Origin: Russula earlei
Lineage: Eukaryota > Basidiomycota > Agaricomycetes > Russulales > Russulaceae
Assembly (NCBI GenBank): GCA_025769875.1
Contig: JAGFNK010000258.1
Location: 1 to 64,000 of the forward strand
Reading direction: 5' to 3'
Length of the DNA: 64,000 bases
A program made the translations under genes and the position numbers. The notes under the pieces were generated by a model. That model was not told the origin of the DNA. It was given only the letters and a program-made list of their open reading frames with translations, and did not search any database. Shown in pieces: positions 11,510 to 21,858 of this stretch; position 1 is the first letter of the stretch; each line of letters begins with the position of its first letter.

Positions 11510-12667
11510 AGGGCTCCCAACACAAATAATATCGGACAAAGGCCCTCAATTCGCAGCAAAAGTCACTCAAGAACTATGGAAGAAGTTAAATGTCAAAGTA
11601 TCATTAAGCACAGCATATCACCCACAGACAGACGGAGAAACAGAACGAGTTAACCAAGAACTAGAACAATACCTACGAATATTTTGCAACCATCAAGCAG
11701 ACAATTGGGCAGAACTAGTCCCCTTTATGGAATTCGCACATAATGCCAGGCAACACAGTGCTACGAACAAACCCCCGTTTGAAGTCTGGTATGGCTTTAA
11801 CCCAACATTTGCTCCACCCCTTGCCTTTACATCAAAGTTCCCTTCAATCCAAGAAAGACTATCAAGGCTAAACCAACTCAGAGAGAAGTAGCTGCCTCCC
11901 TGAACCGAGCAACGGAGATCATGAAGCAATCAGGACCTCAATCCCCCACATTTCGTTTCAAAGAAGGGGATCAAGTATGGCTGGAAGCCACAAATCTACG
12001 AACCACTCACCCAAAGGCAAAACTAGCCCCTTGATGTTACGGGCCATTCAAAGTCACCACTGCCTATCCAATAAATGTTCGCCTCGAATTACCAAAGTCT
12101 TGGAAGATACACCCAGTTTTTCACCACTCCCTGATCAAACCCTACTAAAGAAACCGCTTGCCCATGGTCCTAACTTTCTCAAAACCGCCACCAGGTACTT
12201 AAGTCGAAGGTGAAGAAGCAATATGAAGTGGAACAGGATCCTAAACTCTCGCTCTCCCCAAACCGCAAAGGGAATCCAATACCTAGTCAAATGGAAAGGG
12301 TACACTGCTTGCAGAAAATACTTGGGAACCAGCATCCAACCTATCAAAGAGCGCAATCACTTGTTAAAGACTTCCATCGGAAATATCCGAAAGGCGCTTA
12401 AAACGATTCCCACCAGGAGTAACCCCTAAAACAACAACTCTCATCATGACCTCCGTCAATGACTATCCTTTATCCCTGTTACCAACGAACTTTTCAGAGA
12501 ACTCCTGCGATCACAGTGCACTCAATCGAACTACAGCTATCCCCAAAGCAATCCATAGAACAAGGAAGAACTCCCCACAAACGAAACAAGACTTCGACTT
12601 TTTCATATGCAAACTACTCCACCCTCTAAAGAAACAAGTTCCTACCGTTGCAGGAGCAACAAGTCTA

Positions 12668-12682
12668 TAAAGAGGGGATGAA
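12668..12682 (+). other. 3' polypurine tract of L
   Basis: TAAAGAGGGGATGAA directly before the TGTTAC of the right LTR; the usual plus-strand primer of LTR retroelements. Shows that the LTR at 12683 is a 3' LTR joined to the internal region of L. Confidence 0.75.
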
Positions 12683-13519
12683 TGTTACGAACCAAGGCCA
12701 GGTCCTGGCCATAAATTGTCCTATTTCACTCACACTCAAAGAGAGATCCCTCTCTCCTTTGCATTGCCGACTCCCTTCCATTTTCTGGGCTATCCCTCCT
12801 GCGGCACAAGATATCGCTATTGCAAAGACACTATAACACAACCAGGCACCCATTTCCTAATCGGGTAATCATCGCGTGGCAGCCACATGGCCACCCAGCC
12901 ACCAAGGACCCGAAACAGCGGCACAAACTCTTAGAAACTGTTGCATAAATCATCTAACGTCATCAAGGCTCCAATGACATCATGGCTGACTGAGCGACTC
13001 CACAGTGACCTCATAGGCTCACTAAGCGCTCCACAGTGACATCATAATGATGTCATCGCTCCACAATGATCAGTAATGCGCTCAGTAAGCCCGAAACTCA
13101 ACACAAGCAAGTTTATGCCTTTGTAGTCCTATTGGATGGTACCAAAGAGTCTAGAATAGTCCCAGGTCTTTGTAATCGACCCTGTACACTGTATATAAGC
13201 CCCAATGAAGCATGGCAGTCGTCAGACTGTCCATTTGTGATACTCTCATCCTCCTGGGTACTCCCCCGTGACCGCTCAGTTTAAAGTCTACTCTCGTCTT
13301 CAAGGTACTCTTCAACGACCGCCTTGTTTAAAGCCCCCTCGCTACACTGGCCTCTAGTCTTCACCTTTGTCTCCTGCAACACCTACCAGTCCCCATCTGG
13401 TACCTCCTCGTCGTTTGGCTCATCCTCCTGTTCAACGCTGCCTTCGCCGCGTACCATCTGTTCCGACCCTTGCCCACCTGCTCCTGAGTCCTTAGTGATC
13501 AGCAGTACGTGTCTTGACA
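12683..13519 (+). repeat. 3' LTR of element L (837 bp)
   Basis: TGTTACGAACC...CTTGACA, homologous to the copies at 2091 and 10677 but with a distinct 5' part (about 12700-12765). The right flank is the cut end of a copia element, with no matching target duplication. Confidence 0.9.
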
Positions 13520-16305
13520 CCTTTAGTGCGCACTTTGTCGCATTTGGGGTACAGGGTCTCATCGTACAGGGCGGTAGCATTTGTGTATAGCGTGTTATTT
13601 GGGAGCCTCATGAAGAGTGAGGCTTTGATCCCCTCAGTGTGACCAAGGTAGATCATTAGCTCGCTTTTAGGCGAAAGCTTATTGACTCGACACTTTTCTG
13701 GTATGTGCACATATGCACCGCAACCAAATACTCTGAGGTGTGAGATATCAGGGACCTCGTTCTTTAGGACTTCGTAGGGTGTACGCCATTGAAGGCGTCT
13801 GGCAGGTGTCCTATTGTAACAGTGTGTCCCATGATTCACTGCAAATTCCCACCAGGAGGGAGGTAGACAAGCTTCAAGGTGCATTGCCTGAGCTTTGTCC
13901 ATTACAGTGCGCATAAAGCGCTCTGCGCGTCCATTCTGTTGTGGAGTGTATGGGGCGCTTTGCAGGATTTTAATTCCTTCGTCCTTCAGGACGTTATCAA
14001 AGGCCTCGGACTTGTACTCTCCGCCAGCATCGGACATCCACTCTTTGATTCCTGCTTTGTATTGGTTCTTCACCATAGCAAGGAATTGCTTGACAGCCAT
14101 TATGGTCGACTTTTTATTTTTCAAGAGTGTGATCCATGCATAGGAGGAATAATCGTCAATGAAGCTGACGAAATATTCATACTTATGATACGACTTCACA
14201 GGGAAACTCTTAAGGTCTGAGTGAATACGCTCGAATGGTGCAGAAGCACAAGTTTCAGAAGGGGGGTGCGCAGATGCAGGCATCTTGCCTTGCGCGCAGC
14301 CAGGACATACCGGCTGTTCCTGAGGGATTTTCAGGTCTTCAGGGAGACCCTTGGTATGTGTCTTTGCACGTGTTACGACATCCTTAGATGGGTGGCCAAG
14401 GCGTTGGTGAATGACATCATAATCTACCACGTAGATAAGAGAATGCGCTTGCGCGCTTTCAATCGAGGCGTCTAACCAATACATGGTTTGACCCGGGAAT
14501 AAGGGGTAAGAGGACAGGATTATACGCCCGTCCTCTCGTAGGGAAATATGATTTCTATTCCCTAATGCATGCATCCCTTGTTGTAAAAACTCCCCCATAG
14601 ATAATATCCAAGTGTTAATTTTCGGAATATAAAGAACAGGAGAAATGCGCATGACAACTGTTTTAGAGTTGACAGTGTGCCGAAGCAACACAGCGCCTTT
14701 GCCTTCCACATATATAGTGTTATCGGCAGTTTTAACAGGGAATCTTTCGTGCAGCAAAGCCAGCGTATACTCTATAAAGTCTTTTATTTCGAAGGTGAAG
14801 TGTGCCGACGCGCCAGAGTATAGGAGCCATAAGGATCCCATTTTGCTCAAGTCGTGCTTTCCTCTACATCTCGAACAATTTTTGTTACATTCACTTTGAA
14901 GGGAAGTAGTCCCTTCGCTAATTTGTACATTGTATGATACAAGCGAACACATTTTAGACATATCTAGCCCGCTTAGGGGCTGGGGAGATGCTAATAGGTT
15001 CTTTAGCGAGTGAAAGGAGAGAGGAAGGCGCACGCACGCTTCGTTATCTTCGGGGTCGCTGCCCCAATCAAGCGCTTCATCCAACGGAGTCGGAGCATGC
15101 TCAGGGGTGGCAGCACCTTCTGGGATACCGTCATAAATGTCAAATAAATCCGACGTGTTTGTTTGCGCGAAGTCGCCATTGTCCTGGTCCATAGGCTCAG
15201 GGACAGGCGACGGGAGTTTGACTGCACTTGTCGAGGCAGCGGATTGAGTCGAGATCCGCTGCTCGAGAGTCTTGACTGTCTGTATAGTGGGAGTTATCCC
15301 AAGATCGTCAGCAAGATCAAGCGCTTTGTTTAAGGCCTTGTAAGGGCCATGAGTGCATTTGCAAGGGTCAGTCGCAGTTGGGACGGTACGTTGTTGGATC
15401 CCCAAAGGACCCAGATGGGCGATAGTGGTAATGGTCAGGAGTGGGAGTGCAGCAACGTCCACAATGTGGGAGTGTCCGGGACCATGGCTGTTATCAGCCT
15501 TCTCCTTGCCTTTCCCTTTTCCTTTGCCGCCGCGCTTGCCATGCTGGCGCTTGTCCTTATCTTCATCACGCTTGGGCTTATTGCCCTGCTGCTGATTGGA
15601 GAAGGAGGGGTCACCGTGCTTGCGCTTGACAGCTGAAAGCTTCTGCGCGCTGTGCTTCTTGCCTGTTCCACGATTGAGCTCAGTTTGATATTGAGAGACA
15701 ATAGCCTCTCGGACATCCTTTGGACTAAGATCGGCTAGATCATAGTTCTGAGTGACAATGTGGACAAACATTTCCCATTTAGGGGGAATGGCAGCAAGCA
15801 TGATGAGCGCCTGTAAGGCGTCAGGAATAATGAGGGAGGATGCGGTGAGGCGCTGAAACGCAGCGTGTATCCGATCCATTTGTGGGCCAGGATGCTGGCT
15901 TGGGTTAATGCGGATGGAGATGGCTTCTTTAAAGTCCTTATAGATACTGGTGGTAGTCGCCGTACCATAAAGGGTATCTAGGCGATTCCAGATGGTCTCA
16001 GCGTTATCCAAAGACGTAAGATCTTGTTGGATCACGATGCTCGATCTAAGGACCATATGACCGACTGCCATATCATTCCCTTTGTTCCATTCTTTCACAG
16101 CTGCCAGAGCGACAGCCTGGGCATCAATCTCTTCGGGAAGAGGCGCCTGAGGAAGGCCAGGGACGGTAGGCAGTTCAAAAGTGCCATTGCAATAACCCCA
16201 CAGTCCAATGGACATGAGGTAGGCTTTCATAGCCTTTGACCAAATACCATAGTTTGCACCATCGAGGATGGGGACAACAGGGGCAGAGGGTTGAGACGAC
16301 GACAT
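13520..16305 (-). pseudogene. Ty1/copia gag-protease-integrase, truncated before RT
   Basis: Uninterrupted minus-strand frame of about 928 copia codons; the last codons before its stop at 13492 read into the L LTR. Order: UBN2-type Gag (residues 1-215), a Lys/Gly-rich basic tract instead of a zinc knuckle (about 245-275), protease (about 490-585), GAG-pre-integrase with HQRLGH and CPGC, and integrase with Asp HSDL (about 694), Asp WMSDAGGEY (about 758) and Glu GRAERF (about 795). RT and RNase H are missing because the element stops at the L LTR. The protease reads LLYSGAS where LLDSGAS is expected, so the catalytic Asp is replaced by Tyr. An open frame that long suggests a fairly recent copy. 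Confidence 0.93.
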
Positions 16306-16459
16306 TGTAGCTGTTAGAAGAGGGCTTAGAGGTCGTCAGTAAGAGTATTGTATTCAAACAAGCCGACATAGTCTCCCCATAGGGTAGACTAGCTCGCCGC
16401 AGCATGCAGGCTTCAGGGATGCTTTGCCATCATTGCAGCCGATGAAGGCACATGGCTTG

Positions 16460-16787
16460 CAGGGCCCATAACCTGTTGCGCAGCATAGAGCGCAGCTAAC
16501 AGGCCAAGCAACCCACCTTAGAGGTTGTGCTAATGCTCAAGTGATATTGGGGTGTAGAGCAATATGTATACTCATCTACAAGTATGATATTTATACCTCT
16601 ATGACCCAGGGCTGTTCCTAAGTCCAAAAGAGGTGACTACAGGTGTCCACTATATCGCACATTAAGTGACACGTGATGTGGAAACGTTCTAGACGCAGCA
16701 TAAGGCTGCATCTTGTGATAGATAGCATAGTATGCGTAACCCTATTGCCATAAGTGCATATACTAAAGTCCTGTCTAACATGTAACA
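16460..16787 (-). repeat. copia 5' LTR and primer site
   Basis: Minus strand: an LTR starting TGTTAGACAGG (16780) or TGTTACATG (16787) and ending GCGCAACA at 16474, with a TATA element TATAAATA (about 16588-16596). It is followed by the primer site GGTTATGGGCCCTG (16460-16473). The same primer site follows the LTR of the copia element at 34414. Its complement reads like the anticodon arm of initiator tRNA-Met. Outer boundary uncertain because the opposite end of the element is lost. Confidence 0.75.
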
Positions 16788-16861
16788 TCTGTGAGCGGAT
16801 CTTGAACCTTGTATGAAGGTCTTCGCCTTCTTTGATCTGTTCGGGTTCCAGTTCAACAGAC

Positions 16862-17254
16862 TCAGTTTATGAGCCAATTGACAAGTTCCCATTTGTCTGT
16901 ATCTTCAAATGGTGCCCATGGAGGCAACCCTGATTTCTGTAGCACCTCACCTTGCTCCTGGAATGGGGTGAGAGCTGTTCCTAAATTCTCAGCAACCATG
17001 GCTGGATATGCCTCTACATGGCACCCTGCATGGCATTCATCAGCTGTTGACTGAGTTTCTGTGTGAGCCCTCTTTGCTGATGGCTCATTTTGCTCAAGGG
17101 AGGTTTCTAGTGGGTGATACACAGAGGATGGCTGAGGGTGATCATTGTGTTCTGGGTCAAAGAAAATGCTGCAACTGAATAGTGTGGCATCTATGTAAGC
17201 ATCCTCAAAAATGTGGTGGGGCAGGTCATTGTCAGTGTGTTGTTGCCATGCCAT
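16862..17254 (-). pseudogene. Plavaka-type transposase, N-terminal fragment
   Basis: 130-codon minus frame ending in LPPWAPFEDTDKWELVNWLI. This is the signature of the N-terminal part of fungal Plavaka (CMC superfamily) transposase-related proteins, usually PF..E.EWELA.WL. It stops shortly before the copia LTR and nothing after it can be matched. The upstream 100 residues are acidic and low in features. Confidence 0.5.
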
Positions 17255-17673
17255 GCTGCATGTCTCCAGCCATGAAAGATGGAGCCTCAGAGACCATGTT
17301 GTATTGAAGGCCTTCTTACATAGAAAGGCATCTCTGGCATGTCATGTATTGTACCAATACAGTATGACTGCCAATGTGCACTGGCAGCTTCAAGTTTCCT
17401 TTTTTTTTCCATTTCTGCACTCCACAGAATCTGTTATGCAACCATGTGACAGGATGTTGACATTTGACATATGTGATGCATGGCCAGGCATGAGGTAAAA
17501 AAAAGACAACACATGCACCTTGTATTGTAACCATCATCACAACCCTTTCACCCAGCTTCATGGATCAACATATGACTCATTCATGCCACCCCACAACCAA
17601 AGTGCAGGTCTTGAGTAAGTAGACTCTTGTCTCATCATTATATGACACCAACTCATATATTGTAGTTGATAAA

Positions 17674-18261
17674 TGTTACCGAGTGGTTTGGGGTCCGGAA
17701 GATGCCAGAACACCTGAACTATGGACTGCACTGTTTCCATTATGCGTGCGTCAGATCTTGATCGCTTATGTTCGTTGATATCACATTCGGAACGCGTTGA
17801 TCATATCTTTCAGAAGATGTACTGAAGAAGCAATGAGTAGCATTGCTTCTGTCCCAGATGTTCCTGTACCGCCACGTACATCGATTCCTTGATTGGGGAA
17901 GCACTTAATGCTTCCAGCACTGAGATCGTTTACATAGAAGCAACCTCGCTTCTATGAGCCATGTTTTGCTTCTATAGCACCAACTAGTACTACAGTAGTA
18001 CAAACCTTATCCCTGTAAGGCTATATAAAGCCCCCAGTCGTAACAGTTGAGCCCTAAGCTCGACTTAGTTTGCCAATCCCAAACAGTTGACTCCTACCCC
18101 ATTTGCAGAGCCCCTCTCATCTTGTTGTCATACTCTAGAAGGATCTAACACTCCTTCCCCTCCACGAGTATTGCTTGCTTGACTCAAGCATATCTGCATT
18201 GGTAGGACGCGTTTATAGACGTGACCATTGATCTTATTTAAGGCACTTTGGAGCCTTAACA
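17674..18261 (+). repeat. solo LTR, gypsy type (588 bp), TSD ATAAA
   Basis: TGTTACCGAG...GCCTTAACA, flanked by ATAAA at 17669-17673 and 18262-18266. TATA box TATATAAAG (about 18022), then 34 bases later AAGCTCGACTT. It shares the CCCTAAGCT transcript-start block with family M and element C. Inserted just upstream of, or within, the 5' part of the DUF6532 gene. Confidence 0.92.
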
Positions 18262-18942
18262 ATAAAGAGGAGGCCTGCAAGACAGCCAAGGCTAAGAAGG
18301 CAACCAAGAAAGCCATGAATATGGCAAAGAGGAAGCAGAAGGAGCTGCAGCAGGAGAATGTCGGTAAGTGATTTGGATATCCTGTTTTCTTGACATTCAC
18401 TGGATGTCCAGCTCCAACTCCAAAACCCACTGAACACTCACATCCCCCTGTTGAAGAGGATGACTCGGAATGTACAAAACTTGTTCACATTGCACAGGTA
18501 TTCACATTTGCAGATACATTTTTATGGGTCCAACCACCCACATCTGAGTTTGCGCAACTTGGTGATACCACCACCTCCAATGGTGGTCATGGTGAGACAT
18601 TCACCCTGCTGCCATCCAGAGGTGCAGGTTGCTGGGCAAACATCATGGAGTGAAAGTGCAGAGGACCCTATTGAACATGATGAAAATGATACTGACCAGG
18701 GTGTATACCCTACCAAATGTGACAACTCCTTTGAAACCTATACTGACCAGGGTGGATATGACAAGGATAATGCCAATGGCTTGTCCCCCATTTCTTCAGG
18801 AGATGAGCCAGAACAGGTAATACCCTGGCCACGCATACAACACACATATTTGAGGAGGCCCCACAGTTCTCCTTCTCCAGAACATGGTGATCCAGAAAAA
18901 GCAACATCCCAAAAATGCTGACACTCAAATTTTGTTATCTCC

Positions 18943-19026
18943 CAATGCAGACACACCAGGTCTGGCTCTCAATGCAGACACACCAGGTCTGGCTCTCAAT
19001 GCAGACACACTAGTTCTGTCACCTCT
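18943..19026 (+). repeat. 27-bp tandem repeat, about 3 units
   Basis: Unit beginning CAATGCAGACACACCAGG; two identical copies (18943-18969, 18970-18996) and a third diverged one. In frame it encodes repeats of ADTPGLALN within the disordered part of the DUF6532 protein. Confidence 0.85.
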
Positions 19027-19031
19027 CAATG

Positions 19032-19495
19032 TGTTGAAGCAGATGGGCACAGGTTATGATAACAGCAATAAGATCCTTAAGATCTATCACAAGATATTTC
19101 AGTATTGTGTAAGACAAGACTATAATTCAGTAGTACTTATCACAAGATATCTACAACGTGTGATTAGATGCAAGAGATAAGATAGGAAACAGTAAGTACT
19201 CACTTCAGTATTGTGTAAGACAAGACTGAAGTGATCTATTAAAATATGACACTCTTAAGTACTCCAGAGCATCTCTAAGTACACTGCAAGTAGCTACCAT
19301 CAATCAGAAACAAAGATCATACAAGGATCAGTTGTTATTAGCTACCAATTGTCATCAATTAACTTATCATTGTAAGTAACGCAGATCTCAGTATATGAGC
19401 TGAGCCAGACTGCATGATCCAATGTGTCATGCATCTACGCCAGTGTTGCGGTCCGTGGAACTGACACGTTAATGCATTCAGCTGTGATTACATCA
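19032..19495 (-). repeat. solo copia-type LTR (464 bp), TSD CAATG
   Basis: Flanked by CAATG at 19027-19031 and 19496-19500, with TG...CA ends. It aligns in reverse orientation with the LTRs of the copia element at 33995-39448: shared blocks include CTACAACGTGT and the GTAAGTACT...CACTTCAGT region. It therefore belongs to the same or a sister family, and is more diverged. Confidence 0.82.
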
Positions 19496-20719
19496 CAATG
19501 TCCCAGGGTAGTGGTAACATACCAAGTCACCCAAATCAATGATAATCTCAACACAACATGGATGCACTAGCTCTGTTGTCTTCCCCCACCAATGCCCAAA
19601 CTCCCACACCTCAGTCCATTCATCAGACCTGGACCCTGGCCCTGCGCACAAAGTCAGGTGGGTACACTCAGTCAATGGGTGCCCAAAGGCCAAGGACTTC
19701 GGAGCAGACATCCAGGATGTCATCAGTGCTGTGATTACTCACTATCATGCTGACCTCAGCATGATGAATAGCTATCCCAACATGGTCACTGAAACAAACT
19801 GGGCCAAGGCTGCATGGAAGGCAGGATGTAAGAAGAAGGATGTCGACATGGTTCCCAATGTGAATCATCTGTGCATAGTGAGTGAATATATACATTCTAT
19901 TTGTTTAGATTATATGTGGGCCACATAGATCATGGCCTGATCCAGCCATCTTCATAGTGATGTCAAGACCAAGGCCAAAGACATGGTGGCCAACGTTTTC
20001 AACTTCCAACACACATACAATCCGACCATCATTGCCAACCAACGCACTCAAGTGGCCGAGCTCAAGTGTGATTTCACCTACGTTTATCGGGTATGTTGCC
20101 AGTCAGTGTACTAACATTTCATGTTGCGCTGTTGACCAGGGTTTCCCACAGCAAACAACAGGGCGGAGCGGTTTTTTGAAGAGCCGTGCAATCCAAGACA
20201 TAATCAACAAAGTCTGGTTCCGAAATTCATCAAAAAGCAAGCCTGACGCCGTTATATTCCGTAATCAATATGATCCGTTCCCACTGGTTGCCATTGTGCT
20301 CACATTGTCTGCGGTGAAATTTCCAAATGTTGCCCTTGCTAAGCCATATTTATTGAACTTATAGCTGGAATGCGCCCTCGATGAATGGAGAACCGGGTCA
20401 TACAGCCCTGTCGCCTTCACAGTGGCAGACTACAAGCATGTTTTCGAGGACGCACATGAGATGCTCCAAAGTTTCGACCAAGCTATGAAGGACCTTGGTA
20501 TCCTGCCAGCGTTGCAGAAGGCAATATTCACTGGTGGCTGGTCTGTATCCATCGCCTTCAAATGAACTGTGCTAATAACTTGACAGTGTCTACGGAAAGT
20601 TTGATGCTGAAGAAGGGTCGCGCTCACACCAGAACTCACTGTCTGAGGATGCCGTCAAGAAGGCGATTGAAGAACATCAGAATGGCATTGACTGGAGCGA
20701 CGATGAAGACGTCGAGTAG

Positions 20720-21099
20720 TTTAAAAATATTAGTTAGCGTTGATGTGTGAAATATACATTGTTTCCTGACATTTTTGTGAATGCAAGTGCCTGAGTCGTT
20801 TATCATAACAATGTTGCAATTGGTAGAACATAGGTGTGTGGTTGGCTACATAGGCTTCCATAGCACTCCTGACTATGGTTGACTATGGGGAGAACCGTAT
20901 ATTTATGTTGTCGATGTAACATTGTATGATTTATGTAGCATTGGTAAAAGAAATGTAGTCAATGGTGCTCTATATAACTCTGGTGGCAGCTATATAGAGT
21001 TTGGTGGTTGCTATGTAGGCATGAAACCTCAATGGTTGTAAAGTTATTACAGACACTATGGTAGCTATATAGGGCTACATAGCATTTTTGTTTTTTCCT
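20720..21099. other. no gene seen
   Basis: AT-rich spacer with scattered TATATAG and TACATAG words (20940-21090), perhaps the decayed part of the Plavaka copy that follows. No coding region or element end found. Confidence 0.4.
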
Positions 21100-21365
21100 G
21101 ATGCATATTATCCCTACACTCTTGTCCATTGGCTGGTTCCTGGTAGTGAACCTGATAGTGACGCCAGTTTGTGGGTTGTGCAACTGGAGTTTGAGGGCAA
21201 TGGACAGTGAACTCTTGCCATCATTCATCTGGATTGCATAGCATGGGTTGCATACCTTCTGCCAGTATATGGCTTACCTTTCATTTCTGAAAACTTTCAT
21301 TTTTCAGATTCACTTGATGCATTTTGTGCATATTTGTTGATTGATACATTGACCACAATAGCCAC
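21100..21365 (+). pseudogene. Plavaka transposase C-terminal fragment
   Basis: The plus strand can be read as YPYTLVHWLVP, SDASLWVVQ, TLAIIHLDCI, AYLLPVYG and FHFSDSLDAF. These are the ordered C-terminal blocks of fungal Plavaka proteins. A TGA interrupts it near 21210. The same C-terminus occurs at 56440-56745. The next 300 bases to about 21450 show nothing. Confidence 0.65.
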
Positions 21366-21858
21366 AACTTTATTTAATTTTTTTTTCCTAATATACATGT
21401 GCTTGAGCTTGTTGTCTTGTTTAACTTGTTTAACTTTTTGGCTTGTTGACAAGCAAAAAAAGTGCCAAAGGTGCCAAAAGCCTGCAAGAATTTTGTGGTC
21501 TTCCTGATGAGTGAGTCAGAGCACAAACAAGTCAGGACCAACAACAAATACATAAGTTCCACCAGTGAATGCCGCAGCTGCGTTCATATTGGAACAATTC
21601 GACGAGAAACGCATTCAAGCGCGGATTTCTGCCTTTGCATAACGATACACATGCTCACCGCCAACAGGGAAAGACCGGCTCGCTAGGAGCCAACACGAAG
21701 GAATCAAGCAAATCTCATATCCGCGACGAAACGAATGAAACCATATAAATATAGATATAAGCCGTCAGTTCATGGCGCCACTTCAGGGATCATATCAGGC
21801 ATCAGATCAGGAATCACGCAAAGTCTGCAACCCCGGAAGTGTTCTAAGCGAGGGAAAG

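Larger units (their letters stand above)
7750..12430 (+). pseudogene. element L pol: PR, RT, RNase H, IN, chromodomain
   Basis: Longest open part 7801-9651 (616 codons): aspartic protease LLDSGAE near residue 76, RT with TKFDVQWGYNN, TFGLCNAPATF and an intact YLDD near residue 465, then the connection domain. A frameshift near 9620 separates RNase H (CDASDF, YDKELLAI, TDHNNL, KADGLSRR). Two more shifts near 10150 and 10540 break the integrase. The HHCC zinc finger (HHDSLATGH...CAIC) is at about 10300-10430. Catalytic Asp VVVDRF (about 10565), Asp SDKGPQF (about 11530) and Glu GETERVN (about 11640) are present but split by the solo LTR at 10677-11509. Stops at 11889 and 12032. A GPF module (about 12040) and a chromodomain (YLVKWKG, about 12279-12300) end the protein, which places L among the chromoviruses. 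Confidence 0.9.
2091..13519 (+). mobile_element. Ty3/gypsy chromovirus L, long, with extra 5' ORFs
   Basis: Retrotransposon bounded by LTRs at 2091-2919 and 12683-13519. A primer site follows the left LTR and a polypurine tract precedes the right one. Order: LTR, primer site, ORF1, ORF2/3, gag, protease-RT-RNase H-integrase-chromodomain, purine tract, LTR. Without the two nested solo LTRs it would be about 9.7 kb, long for a chromovirus. The flanking 5-mers (caggt and ccttt) do not match, and the left LTR is closer to the solo copy at 10677 than to its own partner. One end may therefore have been exchanged by recombination with another copy, or mis-joined in assembly. Decayed and non-autonomous now. 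Confidence 0.75.
18267..20719 (+). pseudogene. DUF6532 protein gene, broken by solo LTRs
   Basis: Spliced basidiomycete-type gene. The 5' part (18267-19031) encodes a Lys/Ala-rich helical region, a Pro-rich and acidic disordered region and a 27-bp tandem repeat. The DUF6532 core follows at 19620-20540, with introns at about 19880-19929, 20092-20140 and 20315-20363. Recognisable blocks are DIQDVISAVITHYHADL, NWAKAAWKAGC, KSRAIQDIINKVWF and CALDEWRTGSYSPVAFT. A last intron (about 20536-20585) leads to an acidic tail ending DWSDDEDVE and TAG at 20717. It is interrupted by the copia-type solo LTR at 19032-19495, has an in-frame TGA after the first core intron, and has lost its start. DUF6532 proteins have no known function. 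Most splice sites are intact, so decay is recent. Confidence 0.8.
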
